Assembly (NCBI GenBank): GCA_036873135.1
Contig: JAPTYO010000018.1
Span: 10,283,503 to 10,347,502, forward strand
Reading direction: 5' to 3'
Source: Clarkia xantiana subsp. parviflora
Taxonomy: Eukaryota > Streptophyta > Magnoliopsida > Myrtales > Onagraceae
DNA length: 64,000 nt
Part shown: positions 37,168 through 47,480 of the stretch, piece after piece
Position numbering within the stretch: position 1 is the first letter of the stretch
Layout: each line of letters opens with the position of its first letter
Translations under genes and position numbers: made by a program
The notes under the pieces: model-generated
Seen by the model: only the letters and a program-made list of their open reading frames with translations
What the model was told of the DNA's origin: nothing
Database searches by the model: none

Positions 37168-37807
37168 CAGTGGCGGATCCATTAAAGAGAAAGAGGGACT
37201 TTGTGTCTCTCATTCTCTGCTAAAGCTGTTATGTTTGTATGCATATACATATACACCTGTGTAAATAATGCTTGAAGCCTTGAACCCTCTTCTTTTCTTC
37301 AACATTCTCTCTCTCCCATTTTACCCTTCATTTACATTTTCTATGTATATACTATATATAACGTAAGTATATATAGACAATATACATGCAACGATCTTAT
37401 CCATCTTTGTACCAAAGAAAATTGAATAAAATATTACGAATACAAACCCTAAATTAGTCTAATTTTTCTCAAGTTTGGTATTTAAAGACAATTTAATTTA
37501 TTAAAGAAGATCAATATGATTTCTTAAGCTAGTAATTTTAAATACATTTTTGTTTTTGTATTGATATTTCCTATAATTTTATACATTTGATTTAATAATT
37601 TTAAAATTAAATTGATATAGAACATTAGTAAAATCGTTTTGTTTCAAAGCATAAAAAATCATATAAAGAAGAATGATAAATTTAGTCTTTGTGTTTTCTT
37701 AAATTTTATTGCATTGATATGGACATTAATAATTTATATATACTTTGATTTCTAATTTTTATATTAAATAGTGAACCCTCATTTTTAAATTGCTGTCTTC
37801 GCCACTG
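37168..37807. mobile_element. Possible hAT-type MITE (640 bp, A+T-rich)
   Basis: The left end CAGTGGCGGATCC and right end CTTCGCCACTG are inverted repeats, of the CAGTGGCGGA type seen in many plant hAT MITEs. The interior is A+T-rich without ORFs. The flanking 8-mers (ACTGGGGA and CCTGGACA) agree only partly, so the target duplication is not convincing. Confidence 0.45.
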
Positions 37808-37863
37808 CCTGGACATCCATTTGAAAGTTAGGGATTACCTAATTGATAGGTACACATGCATTT

Positions 37864-38049
37864 TGTTGAATATCATTGTGATATTAATCCCACACCGGTA
37901 GGTTAGTCTAGATTAGAGCAACTATATAAGCAAATGGGCTACCTACTCTTATCACCAATTGGTTTTAGGATGGAACCCTACTTGTGAAAATGGTTGCTAT
38001 TTGTTGGCTCGTTTGACTCGGTCTAACGTGGAATTTAAGACATTCAACA
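37864..38049. repeat. Possible solo LTR or TRIM-like fragment (186 bp)
   Basis: Starts TGTTGAATATCATTG and ends AAGACATTCAACA, giving TG...CA with short inverted ends. It contains AATCCCACACCGG, then TATATAAGC, then CCAATTGGTTTTAGGATGGAACC, an arrangement common in short plant LTRs. The flanks (CATTT and ATCAG) do not match, so there is no target duplication. Confidence 0.4.
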
Positions 38050-38082
38050 ATCAGTTTCATGAAACTAATCTTGAATGTGGTT

Positions 38083-38265
38083 TCACAGTCTGCACTGCTG
38101 GATGGAATTGGTGGTGAATTGACCACCAATTCCATCCCCGCATCGTTCTGTGCAATTGTGTTTGACCATCATTGGTGTTGGGGGTGGTGATTGTGCTGAT
38201 GCATGCATATTATTTGAAGAAGATCCAAACATCAAATATATTAGAACAATCAATAGAATTGCCAT
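38083..38265 (-). pseudogene. Signal-peptide gene fragment, wall-associated-kinase-like start
   Basis: From a true ATG at 38265, 60 codons: a hydrophobic signal-like start (MAILLIVLIYLMFG), then a Pro-rich stretch and HNCTERCGDGI. The C-x3-CGD spacing resembles the first cysteines of the galacturonan-binding domain of plant wall-associated kinases. Just after this the sequence enters a perfect hairpin (38100-38137) and loses the expected continuation. It looks like the first exon of a receptor-kinase-type gene cut off at the hairpin. The similarity is short, so the family call is tentative. Confidence 0.35.
38100..38137. repeat. Perfect 16-bp hairpin
   Basis: GGATGGAATTGGTGGT, a six-base loop GAATTG, then ACCACCAATTCCATCC, with no mismatch. 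It sits at the break of the kinase-like fragment. No T-run follows. The rest of 38266-38476 shows nothing recognisable. Confidence 0.9.
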
Positions 38266-38476
38266 ATATAATGAGCTGAGCTTAGCTTAGCTTGACTAAT
38301 GAACAGAGAATCTCACTCAGACAGCCTTTTATGCAATTTTAAGATTGAGAGGAGCCAATGTACTCTATTTTTCTTGTGTATATATGCTTGCTGAAGATGT
38401 TGGAATCAATTTATCTACACTTAGGTTTTTATATTATCCTTGTCATGCACATCTAGAAGGAATATACAATACATAC

Positions 38477-39174
38477 TGATGGGTCCGACTATAGCCGTCA
38501 GGCCCTTTAAACGGCGAGGAAACGGCAAACAGGCCCACATGGCCCAGAGTAAGGGTCAAGATGACCTAGGAGAAGGGTCCCGATGAAGGGAATCCCGACG
38601 AAGCAGGGTCCCGACAGAGTCGGTCCCGACAGTGGAGCTAAAAGCTCCCGACGAGAAGCCTTTAAGTAGGCCCCGATGATGAATCCCTGAGAATGATTGG
38701 CCCTGTCACGATGACGAGGGGCCCCGAGCGGTGACACAACGAGATAACTCTGGAGTCCCCGACGGGAGTCGGGACTCGTTACCAGAGGATAAAGCCAAGA
38801 TATGCGGGGCGTGGCCGAGATATACGGAACGTGGTTAAGATACACGGATCGTGGCCGAGATACGCGGGGCATGGATAAGATACGCGAGATCGTGTACGAG
38901 ATAAGCGGGATACGGGCTAACCACCCCTAACGGTTCGCCAGGTACCTGAGGCACCTCTTTGCCTATAAAAGGGCAGGAGGTCACCTCAGATCACTTACGT
39001 TGAGATTCAATACTTTTGATATCTGTTGCTTGCCAGTCAGACGAGGTACTCATTTAAGCATCGGAGAGGGATTCTGGGTCACCGCCCGGTCTATCCCTTC
39101 TTGCAGGATTGCGTGGAGCGAAGGAGCTAGGATTGCCGTCAAGATCCGTGCCGGAGTTCCACCGTGATCCAACA
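38477..39174 (+). repeat. E2 5' LTR
   Basis: TGATGGGTCCGACTATAGCC ... GTGATCCAACA. TATA box GCCTATAAAAGGGC at about 38960-38973. The TTAAGCATCGGAGAGGG block lies at 39054-39070, about 90 bp downstream. A purine-rich part (38810-38920) repeats GATACGCGG-type words. Confidence 0.95.
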
Positions 39175-39194
39175 TTGGCGCCGTCTGTGGGAAA
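39175..39194 (+). other. E2 primer-binding site
   Basis: TTGGCGCCGTCTGTGGGAAA directly after the LTR end. Same site as E1 and E3. Confidence 0.8.
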
Positions 39195-39210
39195 CTAACA
39201 AAAAGTTGAT

Positions 39211-42200
39211 ATGCCTTCTACTCGCTCGATGGTGGCTGGCAAGAACAGAAGGGGACAATCTGGTGGTTCTCGTCACCCTGCTGCAACAAACTTGAATTCA
39301 GTACCATAACAAGGAGAAAACCAGAATCATCCCCCGGCTGAACTCTCCTAGACAGGGGGCACAATGGATCGCATCCCGAAGAAGTTGCCCCTCGACACCA
39401 GGATAACAGGGGGCAGGAGGCCCCCCCGACTGCAGATTTGACAAGGGCCGTGGCGGAGGCCATGCCCATGTTCCTGGCGGCTGTAGAGGCTCTCTTAGAC
39501 CGAAGGGAGGCTACAAGGAGGCAGGAGCAGATGCCCCCGCTGGAAGAAGCAACCCTACCAACAGAGGGTCGGAACGTACAGGAAGCCCCACCCCAGGGCC
39601 AGGAAGGAGGTAAGATGACCGGTCAGCCGGAGAGGTTCGTGGTTGATGGGCCAGGACCAGTTCAGCACAGGACCATTCCCCTGAATGGCCCCATAACTCC
39701 CGACCAAGTGGTAAAGATCGTGAACATCTGTATGGGAGAACAGAAGCCGCTGGTGTCGGAGTTGAGGGATCGATCCACTCATCCCTTCGTTCCCCGCCTA
39801 ATAGACACCCTCGCCCCGCCAGGGCTGGGTATCCCTGAGATCAAAGAGTAAGACGGAGAAGGAGATCCAGTCCGTCATGTCCAGAAGCATCTTATGGCGT
39901 GTCTGGGTAGAGCCCCGACAGAGGACATCGTGTGTACCCTGTTCCCTAATACACTGGGAGAAAGAGCCCTGACCTGGTTCTTTAGTCTGCCCCCAGGCTG
40001 CATCACCTGTTGGGCTGACATGCACGACCGTTTCATTCGACAGTACCAGGGTCGCCGACGTCTGCTGAAGAGTGTGAGGTCCCTCACCCTGGTGGTACAG
40101 AGGCCCGACGAATCACTGGCACATTACTACCAGCGGTACACGGCCAGTGTGGCGGAGATAGACGAGGAGATCTCGGAGGGCGAAACAATTCGTACCTTCA
40201 TTCGGAACCTGACGGCCCCCTATGGTTCCGACCTAATGCACAGCGTGGCTGAGAAACCTGTGTGGAATATGGAAGCATTACAGAAGAGAGTGAAGCGGCA
40301 GATCGATGTCCAGGAGTCAAAGATAGCCGCAGGAGAACTGGAGCCCCCAAAATCGAACAAAGGGAAGCAGTCGAGCAAGCCTTTCGACGATCGTAAGTAA
40401 AAAGGCAAACCTGAAGATAGTCGGGACCGAGGTCGCTCTGGTCGGGGGAATGATAGACGTCCTCCAAGGAAGGATAAGAGGGAAGATCTCGACATTCCTC
40501 TCAACTGCTCCATGGCGGAAGTGCTGACAGTCATGGAACGACAAGGTATCTCCGGATACCGCCCGAAGAAAGATGGAGAATTCCTGGGGTCCCGCACAGA
40601 TCGCTATTGTCGGTTTTACCGCGCAAATGGCCATGACACTAATCACTGTCGAGAGCTGAAGAAGGAGATTGAAAAGCTAATCCAGAAGGGAAAGCTCAAG
40701 GAGTTTGTTGGAGACAAACGATGCAGGTCCCGCTCTCGGTCCCGATCGCGGTCTCGCTCCCGATCCCGCGATCGGTCCCCGAAGAAAAAGAGAACTGATC
40801 CAGAGTCATCCGGTGTTCACAAAGAAAGACGAGTCATCAATGTGATTCATGGAGGATTTGCTGCTGGAGATGATACCTCATCCGCTCGAGAGGTTTACGC
40901 CTCTAGGATTCCTACTGCGGTGGTACTGGGTAAGAGGTCTCGATCTTGGACCTTGAAAGAAGAGATGGTGATCTCCTTCTCGTCGGAAGACCTCATAGGT
41001 GTGGAGACCCCGCACGACGATGCCTTAGTAGTAACTCTGGATGTAGACGGGTTCGAGATGAAGAGAATTCTGATTGACGGAGGAAGCTCCTCCGACATTC
41101 TATTCATGGACGCGTTGGAAGCCATGGGGAAGACGAAGAAAGATCTGAAGGAGGCAAACTTCCCGATGGTCGGGTTCTCTGGCTCAACTTCCTACCCGTT
41201 GGGAGTAATCACCTTACCAGTAAAGTTTGGTAACGGGTGGAAGTCAGAAAGGAGGAACGTGGAATTTGTTGTGGTCGATTCTGCTGGGACCTACAACGCA
41301 ATTATCGGGAGAACAACCATCAATCCACTAATGGCAGTTGCCTCGACTGTGCACCAGAAGATGAAGTTCCCGACCGACCACGGAGTCGGGGAGGTCAAAG
41401 GTGACCAGGTGGCTTCCCGAAAATGCTATGTTAATGCCACCCGGAGGAGGAGGCGAGAGGCCATGACTGTCCTCCAAACAGACACAGATCCCAGAGAAGA
41501 GTTTGGACGTTCCGTCCCCATAAAAGACCTGAAAGATATGTTGGGAGAAACCGTGGAAGCCTACGTGGATGATATGCTGGTGAAGTCCCGACAAACTGAG
41601 GATCACGTGCACAACCTCACCATGGCGTTTGGGCGGATAAAGCTCCGTCAAGTTCGCTTGAACCCGACAAAGTACGCCTTTAAAGTCCATTCAGGGAAGT
41701 GTTTGGGCTCCAGGATGAACCAAAGAGGAATTGAAGTAAACCCAGAGAAACTGAGGGCAATCAAGGAAATGCAGTCTCCGATAAACCATCGGAAGATGCA
41801 CTTCCTGGAAAAGGCTTCTCGTATGTTGAACTTGGGCTATTACTGGCCCACGATGAGCAAAGAAGCAACGGCGTTGGTCCGATCATGCGACGCGTGCCAG
41901 AAGTACGCCCCGAGTATTGTGGCCCCAGCTGCCAACCTGACATCCATCAAGAGCGCTGGGCCCTTCGCGCAGTGGGGCATCGACTTGGTGGGACCTCTTC
42001 CACAAGCACAAGGACAATGTAAATATTTACTGGTAGTTATCGGTTATTTTTCAAAATGGATAGAGGCGAAGGCATTAGCCAGAATAACGGGGAATCAGAT
42101 TGTCAAGTTCCTCCAAACCCACATCGTGTCCAAATATGGGATTCCTAAGGTGGTGACCAGTGACAATGGCCCACCGTTTAACGGCTCTCAGGAGAAGAAG

Positions 42201-42273
42201 TATCTGGAAGACCTCGATGGCAGGGCGATAAAGCATTCTCATTGGCGAACACTTGAAGAAACACCATGCTTGA
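39211..42273 (+). pseudogene. E2 gag-pol remnant with multiple deletions
   Basis: The ATG at 39211 (PSTRSMVAGKNRRGQSGG) is soon stopped and frame-shifted. From about 39438 one frame carries gag (TRAVAEAMPMFLAAVEALLD; WFFSLPPGCITCWADMHDRF) with TAA at 39849 and 40398. Zinc knuckle CRFYRANGHDTNHC, RS tail (SRSRSRSRSRSRSRSRDRSP) and protease (ILIDGGSSSDIL) follow. After KDLK the sequence jumps to the RT end (DMLGETVEAYVDDMLVKSR). It then jumps from INHR to MHFLEK and again to LNLGYYWP (integrase finger), and finally from KKYLE to DLDGRAIKHS. Most of RT, both RNase H domains and the integrase C-terminus are therefore gone. The original pol end (GEHLKKHHA then TGA at 42271) is one frame off. It cannot make active enzymes. 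Confidence 0.92.
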
Positions 42274-42275
42274 AG

Positions 42276-43345
42276 AAAGTCGCCTTAAGTGGTGCCCGAG
42301 AAAGTCACCTTAAGTGGTGCCCAATAAAGTCGCCTTAGGTGGTGCCCGATGTAAAATCGCCTTAGGTGGTGTATGCTGTTTATCGTTTAATTCGATGTAA
42401 ACCTATTTTATGCCAATAAATAAAGAGGTTGCCTCCAAACAAGAGTTGTCCTTAGATTTACGTTAAGTATAAAAGTCGCCTTCAGTGGTGCACGACGAAA
42501 GTCGCCTTCAGTGGTGCACGATGAAAGTCGCCCTCAGTGGTGCACGATGAAAGTCGCCTTCAGTGGTGCACGACGAAAGTCGCCTTCAGTGGTGCACGAT
42601 GAAAGTCGCCTTCAGTGGTGCACGACGAAAGTCGCCTTCAGTGGTGCACGATGAAAGTCGCCTTCAGTGGTGCACGACGAAAGTCGCCTTCAGTGGTGCA
42701 CGACGAAAGTCGCCTTCAGTGGTGCACGATGAAAGTCGCCTTCAGTGGTGCACGATGAAAGTCGCCTTCAGTGGTGCACGACGAAAGTCGCCTTCAGTGG
42801 TGCACGACGAAAGTCGCCTTCAGTGGTGCACGAAGAAAGTCGCCTTCAGTGGTGCAAGATGAAAGTTGCCTTCAGTGGTGCACGACGAAAGTCGCCTTCA
42901 GTGGTGCACGATGAAAGTCGCCTTCAGTGGTGCACGACAAAAGTCGCCTTCAGTGGTGCACGACGAAAGTCGCCTTCAGTGGTGCACGACGAAAGTCGCC
43001 TTCAGTGGTGCACGATGAAAGTCGCCTTCGGTGGTGCACGACGAAAGTCGCCTTCAGTGGTGCACGACGAAAGTCGCCTTCAGTGGTGCACGATGAAAGT
43101 CGCCTTTAGTGGTGCACGATTCTTAGATTTACTCTAAGTAATATAAAGTTGTCTTAAGTGATGCCCGAGAAAAGACGCCTTAAGTGGTGCACAATACTTA
43201 GGTTTATTCTAAGTATCCGAAAGTCGCCTTCAAGGGTGCACAATATTAAGTCGCCTTAAGTGGTGCGTGATCTTTAGGTCTATCCTAAGTAACTATTAAA
43301 GTCGTCTTAAGTGATGCATTCGATGTTAAGTCGCCTTAAGTGGTG
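42276..43345 (+). repeat. E2 minisatellite, 26-bp unit
   Basis: About 24 tandem copies of AAAGTCGCCTTCAGTGGTGC plus ACGACG or ACGATG lie at 42475-43118, flanked by looser copies reading GCCTTAAGTGGTGC (42276-42375, 43140-43345). Because 26 is not a multiple of three and no unit frame contains a stop, all three forward frames stay open for long stretches; this is an effect of the repeat, not a gene. It lies between the pol end and the antisense gene stop. Confidence 0.95.
42412..42439 (+). terminator. Conserved AATAAA block after pol (E2)
   Basis: GCCAATAAATAAAGAGGTTG lies about 140 bp after the pol end, preceded by TTTATCGTTTAATTCGATGT. E3 has both elements in the same order (54560-54621). 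Candidate poly(A) signal of the sense RNA. Confidence 0.5.
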
Positions 43346-43542
43346 CAAGTTATTAATCGTCGGGAAGGACGTACAAGAATGTCTTAAGTGTCGAGGTTTC
43401 GACCTAAGCGCGTATAGTAAAGTCACTCGGAGAAGTGCAACAAAAGATCGGAACTAAAAGAGTCTAATATTGATAAAGGGCTCGAAGTCCTGACAACAAC
43501 GCAAAAGAAGAGGATACAAGGACTTTAAAAAGATAAAAGCAT

Positions 43543-46231
43543 TCAAGCTTGGTCCTTGTCAGCAACAGCAGAGGGGTCCGCAGGATTGGCCTCGGGAGGA
43601 TTGGCTATCGGGGCGTCTGCACTTGGAAGCTCAGAGGCATCCTCGACAACTACCGGAGTACTCCCCCCATCACTCTCCTCGGAAAGAGCGAAGTACTTCT
43701 TCGCAAAGGGAGCGAGGGAAGGAGACTTGTCAAAATTGATGGCGTCCCCGTACTCCAGGTGGAGCTCCTCAACGGCGTTGAAGAGAGTGTTCTCCACCTC
43801 CGCGCTGAAGAACTTCAGGGCGTCAGCTTGGAAGCCCTCCGACTTCCGATAGTCCTCCCGACCCTTGGCCTCCGCTTCGGCCAGCCGTGCCGGGAACCCC
43901 GCCATCAGCTCCTCCAGAGCCTTCTTTTCGAGGACCAGCTGGTCCTCGGCGGCCTTCTTCTCCTGGGTCAGCCGATCCACGACTGCCCCCCGTTCCTGCC
44001 GCTCCTGCCTCAAGAGCCCCTCGAAGTCCGCGATCTGCTGCTGAAGGCCCCGAATCTTCTCATTGAGGACAGCCAGCTCCTTGGCCAGCTTCCCCCGCGA
44101 AGACTGGGAGGCCTTGAGATCCGCCTGAAGCTGCTCGCGAACTCCTCGGTCCCGCTCCCGGGCCTCATCATAGGCAATGACATACCCGATGAGGCGGTTG
44201 TAATCCCCAAGCTCCTGCAGTCAAAAGGAAAAAGTGTTAGAAGGACAAAAGACTCGATTTATTGATCAATAAGGAAAAAGTGAAGTTTCACCTTGATGCG
44301 GCGCACAGCCATATCCCTGACGTCCCGCTCCATATGCGTCCGATTGAGGTGAATCGGATGTCGCATAGAAGGCAGGATGGAACCCGCCAGAAGATGCAGG
44401 GCCAGCTCTTGGTCCTGTTCCCCTTGTGTGAGCGGGACTCCCTGAAGCGTCTGGATCGGAGCCCAGGGGGCATCGGCCTGCGAAGGGTTGAAGGGCCTAT
44501 AGAAGTCCCTGTCGAGAGCCATGGGAGAGATGGGACGGGGAAGAGAAGGGCACATCTCCGTCTCAGCCCGGACAGGAGAGGGAGAAAAGTCATGGATGGG
44601 AGAGAGCTCCCGCTGCTGTGGAGAAGACGAGGGAAGCGGCCCCTGAGGGGTTGGTTTCAAGGGGGATTGCCCCGCCTTCCAACGCTGCTGAGGGGGATCA
44701 ACCCCGCCGGTCTCCTCGGAGGAGTCCAGGGTCTCCACCTGGCGAAACTGTTCACCAGATGGTGCCTTCTCTCCAGCTGAGGGAGGCACCCCCGCTGAAG
44801 GCGGTGCATCTGTAGAAGCTGCAGCACCCGAGGAAGCTCCCGAGCGACCTGCACCTGGAGGACGAAGAGCTTCAGATAGGTAGTCAGGAAGTTCATCGGG
44901 ATTCTTACACCAAACGATACGTCGGGAGACGTATTGATCCTTCCCGCGGAAGTGATAGTAGCCTGCCTTCAAGACCCGGGGAGTTTCACCTCGAAGGATC
45001 CTTTTGACATCAGCAATTCGGCCCTCCTTGGTCGAGGAAATCAAGTCCGACGGAACCATCCTTTTATATAATTTAATAGCGAGTCGGAGTTGTTTACCTT
45101 CTTCAGCATTCTGGACCTCGAAGAGTTGGTCCAGATCCACCCGCGGTCGCTTGGGTTGCTCCGTTGAAGGAGACCCCGACCTGGCAGCAGCAGCCTTCTT
45201 GGCAGACTTCCTCTTCCGCGAGGGGCGGACAGCATCGGTCTCCCCCTGCTTAAGGAAGAAATCGGTCAGCACAAACACCTTCTTGGCTGCAAACAATAAA
45301 CGAAGACAAAGTTAGAAATTTTACCCAAGGGACCATGCTAGAAGGGCCGTCGAAGAGCTGCCCCCCAGAGACGATACTGAGGAGTCGGACCCCAGTATGC
45401 ACCCGGTCCCGCTCCACCAGAGAGTTAGCATTGAGAGGAGTGTAGGACTCCCCCCAACGATAAAGCTGGATCAATTGAAGGGTCTCGAAGTCCTCATCAG
45501 CATAGGAGTGGAAAGCAGGCGGAGGGTCTGCTGCCACCTCCCACCGAGGCCAAAGGATAGAAGAATGTTGGATGAAGAAGTAGCTCCTCTTCCAGCTACT
45601 GTTATCAGACCCCGTATCAATCAAGAGTCCCCGACCCTTGACCACCTTCCAGGTGTCACTGGTCCAACCGTGCCGGGCAAGCTGCTGCTTACTCCATTTG
45701 GGCATCCGAGGGTAGAAGGCGCAAACCCCCGCCTCGTTGCATTTCAGCCCGTAAAAAGTCCGGAAAAGCTGGAGGCTGTAGACCCACTTCTGTCGGAGAC
45801 AGAGGACTTGAAAGGCGTTCCAAATGCGGATGGCATGAGGAGAGAAGGTAGTAGGGTGTGTTTGGTAATGTTGGCACAACTCGACCAGGTTACCGCAGAA
45901 GGGGAACCTGATCCCCGCTGATATTTGTCCCGTAGAGACAAATACCTCCCCTTTCTGGGGACGAGTAACCTCAGGGTCACTCGAGGGACGATGTCGATCA
46001 TACGGGAAGCGAGGTTCCCAGGTGAGGGTGATGCAACCCTCTCGGAGAGCTGCATCGTAAGCAGTGGTGGAAATTTCATTCGGAGCATAGTCAAATTTAA
46101 AAGGTTTTCTCCCCTCGGAGCTGGAACCGCTGTCTGAAAAGCAACCAGGGCAAGAAAATACAGTGGGATTCTGGAAGAAATTAAAAAGGAAAAGACGAAC
46201 GAGCAACGAAGAGTGTTTCCTTACCAGACAT
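43543..46231 (-). CDS. Antisense extra gene of E2, 809 aa, four exons, gypsy-type transposon-associated protein
   Basis: Exon 1 is 46231-46225 (ATGTCTG), intron 46224-46134 (GTAAGG...TTTCAG), exon 2 46133-45378, intron 45377-45287 (GTATCG...TTGCAG), exon 3 45286-44292, intron 44291-44215 (GTGAAA...CTGCAG), exon 4 44214-43543. The exons total 2430 nt, exactly 810 codons including the stop. The protein parallels that of E1: GEVFVSTGQISAGIRFPFCG, FSPHAIRIWNAFQVLCLRQK, RVLKAGYYHFRGKDQ, a Pro/Ser-rich middle, a coiled coil in exon 4 (LQQQIADFEGLLRQERQERG) and the end KDQA. Exon 1 is identical and the first and last introns sit at the same places as in E1. It is fully open although the sense gag-pol of the same element is wrecked. 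Biochemical function unknown. Confidence 0.83.
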
Positions 46232-46394
46232 GGTGGAGTAGAGGTTGAAAGAGATGAACGAAGTGTCGCCGGAAAGATGATCGGAGAAGATTCCAAGGAT
46301 CTTCGAAAGCACAGAGCTGGGAATTGCTGAAGAATCGCAGAGAGCTTTTGAGAATTCGAAGACGGTAAAAGTTAAATTGTGACTGTGGCTAGGG

Positions 46395-46482
46395 TTTTAT
46401 AGTCGAAGAAGACAGTTGAAAGGACACTTCGATCCGAGTCGTCAAGTTCGAAAGGTCTTAATCTGGACCGTCGAGATGAAAC
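46395..46482 (-). promoter_or_regulatory. Internal promoter of the antisense gene in E2
   Basis: On the minus strand, GTTTCATCTCGACGGTCCAG plus ATTAAG (46482-46457) is followed by TATAAAACCC (TATA at 46401-46395), about 165 bp before the ATG at 46231. Matches the E1 and E3 copies. Confidence 0.65.
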
Positions 46483-46759
46483 GTGCAGAAGGACAACGGG
46501 CGTAATGATGAAACGGCCTGAAAAGCACTTTTCAGAAAAGGACAGGCGCGAAAAATCAGGCACGTGGGTCGTAACGTCACTCCATCATCTGCTGCATTTA
46601 ATGCACTAGAAAACCGAAGAGACCCTTGGGATATAGCAGTTATCCATAAAACCCTGAGGAAACGTAGAGGAGAAGACTGATAACTGAACCAAGGAGTAGA
46701 TCCCCGACTCTAGTATTGGAAAAATCGGGAGTTGGAAGACACGACGAACTAAAAGTCCC

Positions 46760-46777
46760 TCATGTCTTGGGGGCAAA
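46760..46777 (+). other. E2 polypurine tract
   Basis: TCATGTCTTGGGGGCAAA directly before the LTR start TGATGGG. Conserved in E1 and E3. Confidence 0.8.
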
Positions 46778-47475
46778 TGATGGGTCCGACTATAGCCGTC
46801 AGGCCCTTTAAACGGCGAGGAAACGGCAAACAGGCCCACCAGGCCCAGAGTAAGGGTCAAGATGACCTAGGAGAAGGGTCCCGATGAAGGGAATCCCGAC
46901 GAAGCAGGGTCCCGACAGAGTCGGTCCCGACAGTGGAGCTAAAAGCTCCCGACGAGAAGCCTTTAAGTAGGCCCCGATGATGAATCCCTGAGAATGATTG
47001 GCCCTGTCACGATGACGAGGGGCCCCGAGCGGTGACACAACGAGATAACTCTGGAGTCCCCGACGGGAGTCGGGACTCGTTACCAGAGGATAAAGCCAAG
47101 ATATGCGGGGCGTGGCCGAGATATACGGAACGTGGTTAAGATACACGGATCGTGGCCGAGATACGCGGGGCATGGCTAAGATACGCGAGATCGTGTACGA
47201 GATAAGCGGGATACGGGCTAACCACCCCTAACGGTTCGCCAGGTACCTGAGGCACCTCTTTGCCTATAAAAGGGCAGGAGGTCACCTCAGATCACTTACG
47301 TTGAGATTCAATACTTTTGATATCTGTTGCTTGCCAGTCAGACGAGGTACTCATTTAAGCATCGGAGAGGGATTCTGGGTCACCGCCCGGTCTATCCCTT
47401 CTTGCAGGATTGCGTGGAGCGAAGGAGTTAGGATTGCCGTCAAGATCCGTGCCGGAGTTCCACCGTGATCCAACA
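46778..47475 (+). repeat. E2 3' LTR
   Basis: 698 bp, nearly identical to 38477-39174 (differences seen at CACATGG/CACCAGG, ATGGATAAG/ATGGCTAAG and GAGCTAGG/GAGTTAGG). Followed by CATAC. Confidence 0.95.
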
Positions 47476-47480
47476 CATAC

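Larger units (their letters stand above)
38477..47475 (+). mobile_element. E2: young Tat-type LTR element with gutted gag-pol and intact antisense gene
   Basis: 698-bp LTRs at 38477-39174 and 46778-47475 with duplication CATAC (38472-38476 and 47476-47480). By eye I find about four differences between the LTRs, so the insertion is recent. gag-pol (39211-42273, +) has a frameshift, two TAA codons and at least four deletions. The antisense gene (46231-43543, -) is complete. It belongs to the same family group as E1 and E3. Confidence 0.95.

Noticed and set aside
37168..37807. Clean hAT insertion with target duplication
   Set aside because: The ends fit but the flanking 8-mers do not match; kept only as a possible MITE.
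37864..38049. TCCCACA then TATATAAGC considered as a plant snRNA promoter (USE plus TATA)
   Set aside because: The USE match is imperfect (CACACCGG) and no snRNA-like sequence follows; the TG...CA ends fit a short LTR better.
42475..43118. Regular repeats considered as a CRISPR-like array
   Set aside because: Units are head-to-tail without unique spacers, in a plant retrotransposon; it is a minisatellite.
42563..43137. Long repetitive open frames reading VHDESRLQWC / KVAFSGARRK
   Set aside because: They arise because the 26-bp minisatellite lacks stops in the forward frames; no start context or family similarity.
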